A DNA stretch of 64,000 nucleotides from Aureisphaera sp963669405 (lineage in GTDB: Bacteria > Bacteroidota > Bacteroidia > Flavobacteriales > Flavobacteriaceae): contig CAXXHF010000002.1 in NCBI GenBank assembly GCA_963669405.2, positions 1,426,001-1,490,000 on the forward strand, in the 5' to 3' direction. A program made the translations under genes and the position numbers. Positions 1 to 7,911 of this stretch are shown piece by piece; within the stretch, counting starts at the first letter, position 1, and each line of letters opens with the position of its first letter. The notes beneath the pieces are model-generated. The model did no database searches and was not told where the DNA came from. It was given only the letters and a program-made list of their open reading frames with translations.

Positions 1-1152
1 CTATTGCTTTAAAAATCTTTTTGTAATCTTCCCTTTTTGCGATTTAATGTTTATAAAAAACAATCCTGTTTCCAGCTTAGAAACATCTATAGAATTTGTC
101 ATGGAAGAAGATTCAAGCACCCTCTTTCCCTGGATATCATAAATTTGCCATGATTGTATTGCCAAGGCAATGGAGGGCTCTATAAAAATTGTCTCATTGG
201 CGGGATTGGGAAATAACACAATGCTGTCATGGCTAAAATCCTGAAACCCCAAAAGACAATTCTCACTATAGATAGTCCCATCATCCTTTTTCCAGGTACT
301 TTGACTATTTGCAAATACGGGGTCATCTACCTCTATACAACTAAGATTGGGATTGTTTTCTGCATCCAATAAATTAATCATAGTGTTATTTCCATTTTTT
401 ATATTGAGTGAGGTGAGATTATTTTCATAACACCACAACTTTTCTAGGTTTGTATTTAGGGATAGATCTATTGTTTCTAGACTATTCTGATGAAGATCCA
501 CAATACGCAGTAAAGGGTTTTGTGAAAAATTGATAGCGTTTATTTCATTTTGTTCTAACGATACGACATCCAAATTGGGGTTTTGAGAAAAGTCCAAATC
601 TGTAAAATTGTTCTCTGCTCCATCAAAATTGGCCAACAAAGGGTTTTGTGATAGATCTATGGTGCTTATTTCGTTAGATGGTACATGCAAATGTTCCAAA
701 TTGGGGTTTTGTGAGACATCCAGCACCGTTAAATCATTAAGGTCACAATCCAGAATCTTCAGGTTTGGTAGCATGGAAACATCTAAACTTGTAAGGTCAT
801 TAAAAAAACAACCTAGCTCTTCTAATAGGATGTTTTGAGAAATGTCTAATGATGTTAACGCGTTCTGGCTACAATTAAGTTTAGTCAGATTCACAAATGC
901 CTCTATGCCTTCCAGAGATGCAATATTGGCACTTCGTGGAAAGAAAAACTGTACGGCTTCAGCTTCACTCACCTGTATTTCGCCATCATTATTGGTATCC
1001 ACATCAGATTCAGGAAGACCGTCGCCATCAAAATCTACTACATTAAAATTGACACAGGCCATCTTAAAGTTGGGATCTGGTATGTTGACAATCTGGGCAT
1101 TTAAAAAAGCAGTGACTAGAAAAAGGAAAAGCGGGAGTAGCTTTAGATTCAT
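1..1152 (-). CDS. Secreted leucine-rich-repeat protein with T9SS sorting domain
   Basis: The 383-residue protein starts with a signal peptide (about residues 1-19, cleaved before Gln20). Residues about 40-65 hold acidic Ca-binding-type loops (DVDTNNDGEI, EF-hand-like). About eight leucine-rich repeats of roughly 21 residues follow (about 85-270), each with a TxLDxSQNPxL pattern. The last ~75 residues form a type A T9SS sorting domain: FPNPANETIFIE, then a YDIQGKRV strand, and a basic end KRFLKQ. It is likely exported by T9SS and attached to the surface or released, with the repeats binding a protein or glycan ligand. It is a single gene; no target can be named. The stop codon TAG occupies bases 1-3, so the gene is complete. 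Confidence 0.9.
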   Translation of the reverse strand: MNLKLLPLFLFLVTAFLNAQIVNIPDPNFKMACVNFNVVDFDGDGLPESDVDTNNDGEIQVSEAEAVQFFFPRSANIASLEGIEAFVNLTKLNCSQNALTSLDISQNILLEELGCFFNDLTSLDVSMLPNLKILDCDLNDLTVLDVSQNPNLEHLHVPSNEISTIDLSQNPLLANFDGAENNFTDLDFSQNPNLDVVSLEQNEINAINFSQNPLLRIVDLHQNSLETIDLSLNTNLEKLWCYENNLTSLNIKNGNNTMINLLDAENNPNLSCIEVDDPVFANSQSTWKKDDGTIYSENCLLGFQDFSHDSIVLFPNPANETIFIEPSIALAIQSWQIYDIQGKRVLESSSMTNSIDVSKLETGLFFINIKSQKGKITKRFLKQ

Positions 1153-1366
1153 ATTTTATTTTTTCTTGGTTTCATAGCCCCCTAAAGATATGAAATCTAA
1201 ACCATTAAAGACTGCAGCTTCCCATACGCCACCTATTCTTTATAAAACCTATATCCTACTTATGAATATCTTCTAAGAAATACTGTAATGACAATTATTT
1301 TATCAAAATGTACTTTTTGAAGATATTTTTATCATTTGTTGAGGTTGAATTTTTAAGACGGATCGT

Positions 1367-1585
1367 TTAATCTGTCATTGTTTCAATATAAAACCCCTTT
1401 ACTTGCACAAGGCTTATGACCTCTTCCTCAGATAAATTGGTTCTAGCCTCCACTCTAAGTACATTATCAATATCTTCAAGGTCTATAGTCCATGTAAGAA
1501 TATCTGTATGATTGTTAAGTACTGGTTTTATGGACTTCAGTTTTTTCTTTGATTTAATATCGGTGCGAAATATGTGTAGTTCCAT
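1367..1585 (-). CDS. Small hypothetical protein, last gene of the ECF sigma operon
   Basis: This 72-residue protein begins MELHIFRTDI and has no signal peptide or membrane segment. The pattern of two strands and a helix with LEDIDNVLRVEA in the middle recalls small ferredoxin-like folds of the heavy-metal-associated type, but no CxxC metal site is present, so that is only a resemblance. It lies 8 bases after the membrane protein gene and on the same strand as the sigma factor. The three genes are therefore probably one transcript. Function unknown. Confidence 0.65.
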   Translation of the reverse strand: MELHIFRTDIKSKKKLKSIKPVLNNHTDILTWTIDLEDIDNVLRVEARTNLSEEEVISLVQVKGFYIETMTD

Positions 1586-1593
1586 TCTAAAAT

Positions 1594-2016
1594 TTAAGGT
1601 TGTTCTAAATCTGATGCAGAAGTATCCTCAGGCATTGGGTTTGATTGCCGCTCTACAAATTGTTTGTAATAAGCGTCACCTTCCTCTTTCCAAAATTGAT
1701 CATAGTATTTCCATTTTGAAAAATCGGTTTTTGAATCCTTCTTGCATTTGTCTTTAGATTTTTTTGATGATTTGTCACCTCTGCCACCGCCAAAGCCTCC
1801 TAGTAGAATCTTTAATAATATAAATAATCCAACAGCTTGCCAATAAGTAAGTGTAGTCAGTCCAAAAAGCTCAGGCATTAACCAATTCCAGAGCCACATA
1901 AGGACAAAACCAAACAAAATGACCAATCCTGTTATCAGGATACCTCCAAAAATGATGATTCCTACAATCTCAATGGGCGATTTTTTTCTGAACTTATGAG
2001 TGAAAAAATTTGTCAT
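1594..2016 (-). CDS. Small membrane protein co-translated with an ECF sigma factor
   Basis: The 140-residue protein has two hydrophobic helices (about 16-45 and 55-75), a glycine-rich turn GGFGGGRG, and a Lys-rich cytoplasmic-looking tail with several aromatic residues. Its ATG overlaps the sigma gene stop as ATGA, so translation is probably coupled. A membrane protein encoded right after an ECF sigma factor could act as its membrane-bound partner or anti-sigma factor, but no zinc-binding anti-sigma motif (HxxxCxxC) is visible. That role is inferred from position only. Confidence 0.7.
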   Translation of the reverse strand: MTNFFTHKFRKKSPIEIVGIIIFGGILITGLVILFGFVLMWLWNWLMPELFGLTTLTYWQAVGLFILLKILLGGFGGGRGDKSSKKSKDKCKKDSKTDFSKWKYYDQFWKEEGDAYYKQFVERQSNPMPEDTSASDLEQP

Positions 2017-2558
2017 GATATAATTTTATGTTTGTTAATTTCTAATTCTATTTTTTTATATAATATTCCTATTGCCCTATGCCTTCTGGACATTAATGTT
2101 CCTATAGAAATTCCTGTTTCAGCTGAAATCTCCCTATAAGAATAGCCTTCAAAATCTACGGCTATGATAATGTCCTTATAAGCTGGTTTTAATTGTTCAA
2201 TGCATTTTTTTAATACCACAATCATTTCATCTGAGGTGTAGCCGTCTGAGGACTGATGCAGCACTTCTGTGAGCTCTAGCAAGTCTTTCCCTATATCTAC
2301 AGAATCTGTTTTCTTTGAAGTCCGCATCACATCTATGATTTTATTTTTTATAGATCTATATACAAACCCAGCAACATTATTTATAGGAGCGTATCTATCT
2401 GCTCCCGAAAATAATTTTAAAGCAACATCCTGGATGATATCCTCTGCATCACGATTGGCAGTGTCACTTACTCTTGTGTTCACATACCTCTTGAGAGATT
2501 CATATTCTCTTCCAAAAAAGTCGGTTAGTTTTTTGCTGTTTTCTGATTCCAAACTCAT
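2013..2558 (-). CDS. ECF-type RNA polymerase sigma factor
   Basis: This 181-residue protein has the two-domain layout of group IV sigma factors. Region 2 (about 10-85) contains DAEDIIQDVALKLF, which binds core polymerase and the -10 element. Region 4 (about 115-172) holds the helix-turn-helix GYSYREISAETGISIGTL followed by a basic MSRRHRA recognition helix. It is the first gene of a three-gene operon with a membrane protein and a 72-residue protein. It probably directs a small regulon in response to an envelope signal; the signal cannot be read from sequence. Confidence 0.9.
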   Translation of the reverse strand: MSLESENSKKLTDFFGREYESLKRYVNTRVSDTANRDAEDIIQDVALKLFSGADRYAPINNVAGFVYRSIKNKIIDVMRTSKKTDSVDIGKDLLELTEVLHQSSDGYTSDEMIVVLKKCIEQLKPAYKDIIIAVDFEGYSYREISAETGISIGTLMSRRHRAIGILYKKIELEINKHKIIS

Positions 2559-2746
2559 TAAAACCTTTTACGTAGGGTCTTTGATTAGAAAGACGATACT
2601 TTTTCAATGTATTGCATTTTTCAATGTTTAATTTGAAAAATATCACAAAGTTCAAGATAACAGGTACTTTTCTATCATAAAGGAATTTCATTATCTGTAT
2701 GGATGATCTTGTGTATGATTTCCAGAAGAAAAGTTACCTTAGCCCC

Positions 2747-3754
2747 ATGATTCTAGTTACTGGTGGCACAGGTTTGGTTGGAGCACATTTACTGCTACAT
2801 TTAACCCAAAAAGGGTTTCATGTTCGAGCCATTCATAGAAAAACCAGTAACCTAAAGCGCGTTAAAGAAGTATTTGGATACTTTACGCAAGATCATGACG
2901 CACTGTGGCAAAAGATAACATGGGTAGAGGCAGATATCACCCATCTCCCTGCATTAGAGCTTGCATTTCAGGGAATAACCCAAGTATATCATTGTGCTGC
3001 CTTTATTAGTTTTCAAACTAGTGATTACCAAAAATTAAAATCCATCAACATACAGGGAACAGCCAATGTGGTCAACCTTTGCCTCGCAAACAATGTTGAC
3101 TATTTATGCCACGTCAGTTCTATTGCAACACTGGGAAGTACTCTAGATGGCAGCGCTGTTCATGAAGACACCCACTGGAATTCTGAAGAAAACAATAATG
3201 TATATGCCATTTCCAAATATGGAGCCGAAATGCATGTTTGGAGAGGTATTCAGGAAGGCTTACATGCTGTTATTATAAATCCTGGGGTTATTTTGGGAGA
3301 AGGAAATTGGGATTCTGGAAGCGGGCCCATCTTTAAAAAATCGGCAAAAGGGATGAACTATTACACCTCTGGAGGTACTGGTTTTATAGATGTAAAGGAT
3401 GTAGTGCAGATCATGGTAGCTCTTACCGAAATGAAAACTACCAATGAACGTTTTGTATTGGTAGGACACAATACTCTTTATGCTGAACTTCTTAACCTTT
3501 TAGCCCTGAACTTTTCCAAGCCTGCCCCTAAAAGAAAATTGGGGAAAAGAACCTTAACATGGTTACGCTATTTGGATGGGTTTGTTAGTTCTATTTTTTT
3601 TAGGAAAAGACGCCTTAACAAAGAAGCTGTTAACTCACTTACCTCAGTTTCTACCTATGATTCCTCAAAAATTATAGCATTACTGGATTACACCTTTGTC
3701 CCCTTACAGGAAACCGTAGAAAGAGTAGCAAAAAACTATTTTTCTTCATCTTGA
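2747..3754 (+). CDS. NAD-dependent epimerase/dehydratase (extended SDR)
   Basis: The Rossmann nucleotide-binding motif TGGTGLVGAHLL lies right at the N terminus when the ATG at 2747 is used, giving 335 residues. An ATG at 2699 adds 16 residues before the first strand and is less likely. The catalytic YxxxK is in VYAISKYGAE and the catalytic serine in HVSSIATLG, as in extended short-chain dehydrogenases. Closest functional types are dihydroflavonol-reductase/epimerase-like enzymes, so the substrate is probably a nucleotide sugar or another carbonyl compound. Its last 19 bases overlap the convergent DUF4296 gene. Confidence 0.85.
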   Translation: MILVTGGTGLVGAHLLLHLTQKGFHVRAIHRKTSNLKRVKEVFGYFTQDHDALWQKITWVEADITHLPALELAFQGITQVYHCAAFISFQTSDYQKLKSINIQGTANVVNLCLANNVDYLCHVSSIATLGSTLDGSAVHEDTHWNSEENNNVYAISKYGAEMHVWRGIQEGLHAVIINPGVILGEGNWDSGSGPIFKKSAKGMNYYTSGGTGFIDVKDVVQIMVALTEMKTTNERFVLVGHNTLYAELLNLLALNFSKPAPKRKLGKRTLTWLRYLDGFVSSIFFRKRRLNKEAVNSLTSVSTYDSSKIIALLDYTFVPLQETVERVAKNYFSSS

Positions 3755-4203
3755 ACGGGATCTGTTAAAATCCCTTCAGAATCCTTCTTTGCTTTTTTTA
3801 CCTTAGTGCTATCCTTTCCCTTCAGGCTATCCCTCTTCTTTTCCAGTGCTTTTTTCTCTATATCATAAAGGCTATCTGCAATGGCTTTGCGTAATTCCAG
3901 ACGCTCTTCTACACTTGAAAGAAGTTCTGCATAGAGGTTTAGGTCTGAGGTATAAAAAGCGTTGCTCTGTACAAATTGCACACTATCAATTCCAAATTTC
4001 TTATACAGCACAGAATCCAAATAGATCCCCTTGGTCTTTAGCATTCTATTATTGATACTCTTAGCGGCATTACCAATGTATGCATCTGTCAAAATCTCCA
4101 CCATCTTTTCCTTCGGAATCAGGTTTTCTGGTTGTTCTGGACGTTTCACATCCTGACAACCCAGAAATAATAAAGTTAATATGACGCTTATAACAACTCT
4201 CAT
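3736..4203 (-). CDS. DUF4296 lipoprotein
   Basis: This 155-residue protein carries a lipoprotein signal (lipobox LFLGC, Cys16) and the DUF4296 pattern: IPKEKMVEILTDAYIGNAA followed by a region with YxSDLNLYAELL. The C terminus is a highly charged Lys/Glu/Asp tail. DUF4296 lipoproteins are common in Bacteroidota and of unknown function. The start ATG overlaps the dihydroorotase stop (ATGA), so it is the third gene of a translationally coupled operon. It is probably held on the periplasmic side of the inner or outer membrane. Confidence 0.85.
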   Translation of the reverse strand: MRVVISVILTLLFLGCQDVKRPEQPENLIPKEKMVEILTDAYIGNAAKSINNRMLKTKGIYLDSVLYKKFGIDSVQFVQSNAFYTSDLNLYAELLSSVEERLELRKAIADSLYDIEKKALEKKRDSLKGKDSTKVKKAKKDSEGILTDPVQDEEK

Positions 4204-5546
4204 CCTCTATTGAATGTTAACCGTTCTCCATGGCTACGATTGGGGAATTTTCCATTTTCAAAAGCAACCACTCCATTTACAAAAGTGTACATGACACGAG
4301 AGGTAAATGTGGTTCCCTCAAAAGGAGACCAGCCGCACTTATAGGCAATGTTTTCTTTTGCTACTCGCCAAGGAGCATTAGGATCAATAAGTACCAAGTC
4401 TGCTTTGTATCCTTCCCGTATAAAACCACGATCTTTTATTTGAAATAATATGGCTGGATTGTGGGCTGTTTTCTCTACTATTTTTTCCACAGGAATCTTT
4501 CCTTTGTGATGCATTTCAAACAGTGCTTCTAGGGCGTGTTGTACCAAAGGACCTCCAGAAGGTGCCTTTGTATACACATTATCCTTTTCTTCTAAAGTGT
4601 GTGGCGCATGATCTGTAGCTATAACATCAATTCTATCATCCAACAAAGCTTTCCACAAGCCGTCCTTGTCTTTTTGGGTTTTTACCGCTGGGTTCCATTT
4701 AATCTTCGTTCCCTTTTCTGCATAATCCTCATTGGTAAACCACAAATGATGAATACAGACTTCTGCTGTGATCTTCTTTTCTGAAAGTGGTCGTTTATTG
4801 CTAAACAGGTGTGTTTCTTTTTCTGTAGATAAATGAAATACATGCAATCTTGCCCCAGTTTTCTTAGCTAGCTTTATGGCTCTTGAAGATGAAATATAAC
4901 AGGCTTCTTCACTTCTAATGACAGGGTGAAAAGAAACAGGGATATCATCACCGTATTCGCTTTTAAACTTTTCCAGATTGGTTTTTATAGTAGCTTCGTC
5001 TTCGCAATGTGCAGAAATAAGCAGCTTGGTTTTACTGAAGATTTCTTCCAACACTTTAGGATCGTCTACCAGCATATTACCTGTAGAAGAACCCAAAAAC
5101 AATTTTAGCCCGGCTACTTTGGTTTCATCTACTTTTAAAATTTCGGCAATGTTATCATTGGTGCCACCAAACATAAAGGAGTAATTGGCCCAGGAAGTTT
5201 CTGCTGCCCTTGCAAACTTTTCTTCCAGCAAGTCTATGGTAGTTGCTTGCGGAACGGTATTTGGCATTTCAATGAAAGAAGTAATTCCTCCAGCTACTGC
5301 CGCTCTCGATTCGGTTTCTATGGTGGCCTTATGCGTTAGGCCTGGCTCCCTAAAATGTACTTGATCATCTATCATTCCAGGAATAAGATAGGAACCATCT
5401 GCATCAATAATTTTAGTGTCGGCAGATTTTGCACTAATGCTTTTTCCAACTTCGGCTATACGATCGCCAGCTATAAGAACATCTCCTTCAAAAATATTCC
5501 CTTCGTTTACAATTTGTGCGTTTTTTATAAGTATTGTATTCGTCAT
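4200..5546 (-). CDS. pyrC: Dihydroorotase
   Basis: This amidohydrolase-fold enzyme (448 residues from the ATG at 5546) catalyses ring closure of carbamoyl-aspartate to dihydroorotate in UMP synthesis. Visible active-site elements: the bridging Lys148 (GLKLFLGSSTG), His180 (SAHCED), His238 (LHVFHLST) and Asp312 (IATDHAPH). The first metal motif reads Q62-V-H64 in DDQVHFREPG, where most dihydroorotases have HxH. The ATG at 5546 overlaps the stop of the upstream glycosyltransferase as ATGA, which decides the start over an ATG at 5576. An allantoinase- or hydantoinase-like activity is the alternative. The symbol follows function. Confidence 0.85.
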   Translation of the reverse strand: MTNTILIKNAQIVNEGNIFEGDVLIAGDRIAEVGKSISAKSADTKIIDADGSYLIPGMIDDQVHFREPGLTHKATIETESRAAVAGGITSFIEMPNTVPQATTIDLLEEKFARAAETSWANYSFMFGGTNDNIAEILKVDETKVAGLKLFLGSSTGNMLVDDPKVLEEIFSKTKLLISAHCEDEATIKTNLEKFKSEYGDDIPVSFHPVIRSEEACYISSSRAIKLAKKTGARLHVFHLSTEKETHLFSNKRPLSEKKITAEVCIHHLWFTNEDYAEKGTKIKWNPAVKTQKDKDGLWKALLDDRIDVIATDHAPHTLEEKDNVYTKAPSGGPLVQHALEALFEMHHKGKIPVEKIVEKTAHNPAILFQIKDRGFIREGYKADLVLIDPNAPWRVAKENIAYKCGWSPFEGTTFTSRVMYTFVNGVVAFENGKFPNRSHGERLTFNRG

Positions 5547-6274
5547 ATATCCTTTTTTTTGAAAAGGCTTTTCCATTTCATAGAAATCACCCCAAAAATA
5601 GCTTCACTAATGATCCCAGAGCTCATTTTACTTTCACCCTTTGTTCTATCGGTAAAGATCACCGGAACCTCAACAATTTTAAATTTTTTCAAATAAGCTT
5701 TAAACTTCATTTCAATCTGGAATGCATAACCCACGAACCGTATTTTGTTCAAATCAATCTGCTCCAACACATTTCGGCGGTAGCAAATAAATCCTGCTGT
5801 GGTATCATGAATGGGCATCCCGGTAATAAACCTAACATACTTTGAAGCTCCCCAAGAAAGCAATACCCGGCTCATAGGCCAATTAACTACATTTACCCCT
5901 CTTACATACCTAGAACCAATGGCAATATCTGCTCCTTGCTTTTCGCAGGCATTGTAGAGTCTAGGTAAATCGTTGGGATTGTGTGAAAAATCGGCATCCA
6001 TTTCAAATATATAGTCATACTCCTTTGCAAGTGCCCACTTAAATCCATGAATATAAGCTGTACCCAATCCTAATTTTCCTTTTCTTTCTTCCAAAAAAAG
6101 AGTCTGGGGAAATTCCTTTTGTAGTTCTTTTACTTTAAGGCCTGTTAAATCTGGAGAGTTGTCATCTACAATCAGAACATGAAAATCCCTTTGCAATGAA
6201 AATACATTGCGAAGCAACTTCTCTATATTGTCTATTTCGTTAAAAGTTGGGATGACCACTAAGGCACCTGCCAT
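5543..6274 (-). CDS. Polyprenol-phosphate glycosyltransferase (Dpm1-like, GT2)
   Basis: The 243-residue protein is a family 2 glycosyltransferase: VIPTFNEIDNI at the N terminus, VDDNSPDLTG for nucleotide binding, and the DxD-type MDADFSHNP. This matches dolichol/polyprenol-phosphate mannose synthases of the soluble single-domain type, with no C-terminal membrane helices. It should move a sugar from GDP-mannose or UDP-glucose to a lipid phosphate at the inner membrane. A perfect TACTTTTG -7 box at 6298-6291 lies just upstream of the ATG at 6274, which argues against the ATG at 6313. It is the first gene of the operon with pyrC and the DUF4296 lipoprotein. Confidence 0.88.
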   Translation of the reverse strand: MAGALVVIPTFNEIDNIEKLLRNVFSLQRDFHVLIVDDNSPDLTGLKVKELQKEFPQTLFLEERKGKLGLGTAYIHGFKWALAKEYDYIFEMDADFSHNPNDLPRLYNACEKQGADIAIGSRYVRGVNVVNWPMSRVLLSWGASKYVRFITGMPIHDTTAGFICYRRNVLEQIDLNKIRFVGYAFQIEMKFKAYLKKFKIVEVPVIFTDRTKGESKMSSGIISEAIFGVISMKWKSLFKKKDI

Positions 6275-6290
6275 AAGACCAATTTTAAAG

Positions 6291-6298
6291 CAAAAGTA
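6291..6298 (-). promoter_or_regulatory. -7 promoter box for the GT2-pyrC-DUF4296 operon
   Basis: The minus strand reads TACTTTTG, a perfect match to the Bacteroidota -7 consensus TAnnTTTG. It lies 16 bases before the ATG at 6274, leaving a leader of about 10 bases. No clear -33 TTTG is at the expected distance. Confidence 0.55.
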
Positions 6299-6412
6299 CC
6301 CCTTTTTTAACAATAGAAGGGCATAATATCCTTTGTTAGGAAAAATTTATAACACCTATTTACTAGGCGAAAGTGCCATCTTTTCAATAATTTTACACTC
6401 AAAGGAATAGCG

Positions 6413-7063
6413 TTGGAATATACCCTAAGAAATATTGAACATTTTGATTGGATCACTCTGGTCTTGGTAGCTGCTTTTGGTCTTTTAGCGACCACTCGAT
6501 GGTTGTTTCCAAATAGATTTCATGAATTTATCATGCTGCCTATAACCGATAAATACTTTGCGATGCAGGGAAAAGGATACGAAATAAAGCATCCTTTCAA
6601 TGTTTCTTTATTCTTCATACAAGTAGTATCATTTTCTTTATTCATTTATTTATTCCTTATTCATAAACAACCTGAGGTTTCAACCAATAAATGGTTATTT
6701 ATACAATTATTCACAGGTGTATCCTTATTTATTCTGGTTAAATACATTCTAGAAAAAATGATTGCACACATTTTTGGGATGGACTCTATTATTAACAATT
6801 ATCTGTATGAAAAGTTAAGTTATTCCAGTTTAATTGCTATTGTTGTGCTGATTTTCAACATTTTATTATTTTATACCATAACACCAAACTCCCTCATATT
6901 GTGGGTTGCCATTGCTTCAATAGGCATATTATTTGTTATCTCCTTAATTTCCAGTTATAAAAGAAATGCAAATCTAATTTTAAGGCATTTCTTTTATTTT
7001 ATTTTGTATCTTTGCGCACTTGAAATAGCTCCCTTCATTATCTTGTATAAAATACTCGATTAA
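6413..7063 (+). CDS. DUF4271 integral membrane protein
   Basis: This 216-residue protein has about six hydrophobic segments and matches DUF4271, with the family element FDWITLVL near the start and WLFPNRFHEFIMLP after the first helix. It starts at TTG, preceded by AAAGGA at a suitable distance; no ATG start is available upstream. It sits just before hemD, an arrangement common in Flavobacteriaceae, and the two genes are 16 bases apart. The function of DUF4271 is unknown. Confidence 0.85.
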   Translation: MEYTLRNIEHFDWITLVLVAAFGLLATTRWLFPNRFHEFIMLPITDKYFAMQGKGYEIKHPFNVSLFFIQVVSFSLFIYLFLIHKQPEVSTNKWLFIQLFTGVSLFILVKYILEKMIAHIFGMDSIINNYLYEKLSYSSLIAIVVLIFNILLFYTITPNSLILWVAIASIGILFVISLISSYKRNANLILRHFFYFILYLCALEIAPFIILYKILD

Positions 7064-7079
7064 AGGAGGATACAAACAA

Positions 7080-7841
7080 ATGTTGTTGCTTATGAAAGTG
7101 AAAACTATTTTGGTTTCTCAACCGGAACCTAAAATTGAAAATTCTCCTTACTTTGATCTTATTGAAAGGCAAAAAGTAAAGATTGATTTTAGACCTTTTA
7201 TTCACGTAGAAGGAGTTTCCAGTAAAGAAGTTCGCGCCCAAAAAGTTGATCTTAGTCAATACACAGCAATTATCCTAACCAGTAGAAATTCTGTAGATCA
7301 TTTTTTCCGAATTGCTGAAGAACTTCGCTTCAAGGTTCCAGATACCATGAAATATTTTTGTCAGAGTGAAGCTGTGGCTTTCTACCTTCAGAAATACGTG
7401 GTCTATAGGAAAAGAAAGATCTATGTAGGTAAGCGTACTTTTGCGGAGCTTTCTCCACTTATCAAAAAATACAAAACCGAAACCTTTTTATTGCCTTCTT
7501 CAGATAAACTGAAGCCTACCGTTCCTACCATATTGAATGACTTGGGCGTAAACTGGAAGCAAGCAACCTTCTACAAAACCGTAGTTAGTGATCTAAGCGA
7601 TCTAAGAGATGTGTATTACGATATCTTGGTGTTCTTTAGCCCTAGTGGTATAAAATCGCTTTTGGAGAACTTCCCAGACTTTGAACAAAACAACACGCGC
7701 ATTGCTGTATTTGGAAACACTACAGTGAAAGCCGCTACCGAAAATAGGCTTAGGGTAGATATTCAAGCTCCTACTCCTGAAACTCCTTCCATGACCATGG
7801 CATTGGAGAAATATATCAAGGAAGTAAACGGAAAGAAATAA
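7080..7841 (+). CDS. hemD: Uroporphyrinogen-III synthase
   Basis: This 253-residue protein has the HemD bilobal pattern: VSQPEPKIENSPYFDLI at the start, the IILTSRNSVDHFF strand-helix pair, and FFSPSGIKSLLENFPDF in the second lobe. It cyclises hydroxymethylbilane to uroporphyrinogen III in heme synthesis. A strong AAAGGAGG about 10 bases before the ATG at 7080 supports that start, an unusual clear Shine-Dalgarno for this phylum. An in-frame ATG at 7092 would give a product 4 residues shorter. Confidence 0.9.
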   Translation: MLLLMKVKTILVSQPEPKIENSPYFDLIERQKVKIDFRPFIHVEGVSSKEVRAQKVDLSQYTAIILTSRNSVDHFFRIAEELRFKVPDTMKYFCQSEAVAFYLQKYVVYRKRKIYVGKRTFAELSPLIKKYKTETFLLPSSDKLKPTVPTILNDLGVNWKQATFYKTVVSDLSDLRDVYYDILVFFSPSGIKSLLENFPDFEQNNTRIAVFGNTTVKAATENRLRVDIQAPTPETPSMTMALEKYIKEVNGKK

Positions 7842-7862
7842 ATTACAACACTATATATTCAT

Positions 7863-7894
7863 AAAAAAACCCTGCCAAATGGCAGGGTTTTTTT
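7863..7894. terminator. Bidirectional terminator between hemD and pckA
   Basis: Arms ACCCTGCC and GGCAGGGT around an AAAT loop, with an A-run on the left and a T-run on the right. It can stop the convergent hemD and pckA transcripts. Confidence 0.9.
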
Positions 7895-7911
7895 AGATAT
7901 GGATTTTATTA

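Noticed and set aside
1153..1366. Possible small gene or RNA between the LRR gene and the ECF operon
   Set aside because: The 214 bases hold no open frame with a start signal, no tRNA-like arms, and no clear hairpin.
2699..2746. Upstream ATG for the SDR gene
   Set aside because: It adds 16 residues before the Rossmann strand that begins MILVTGGTG, where such proteins normally start.
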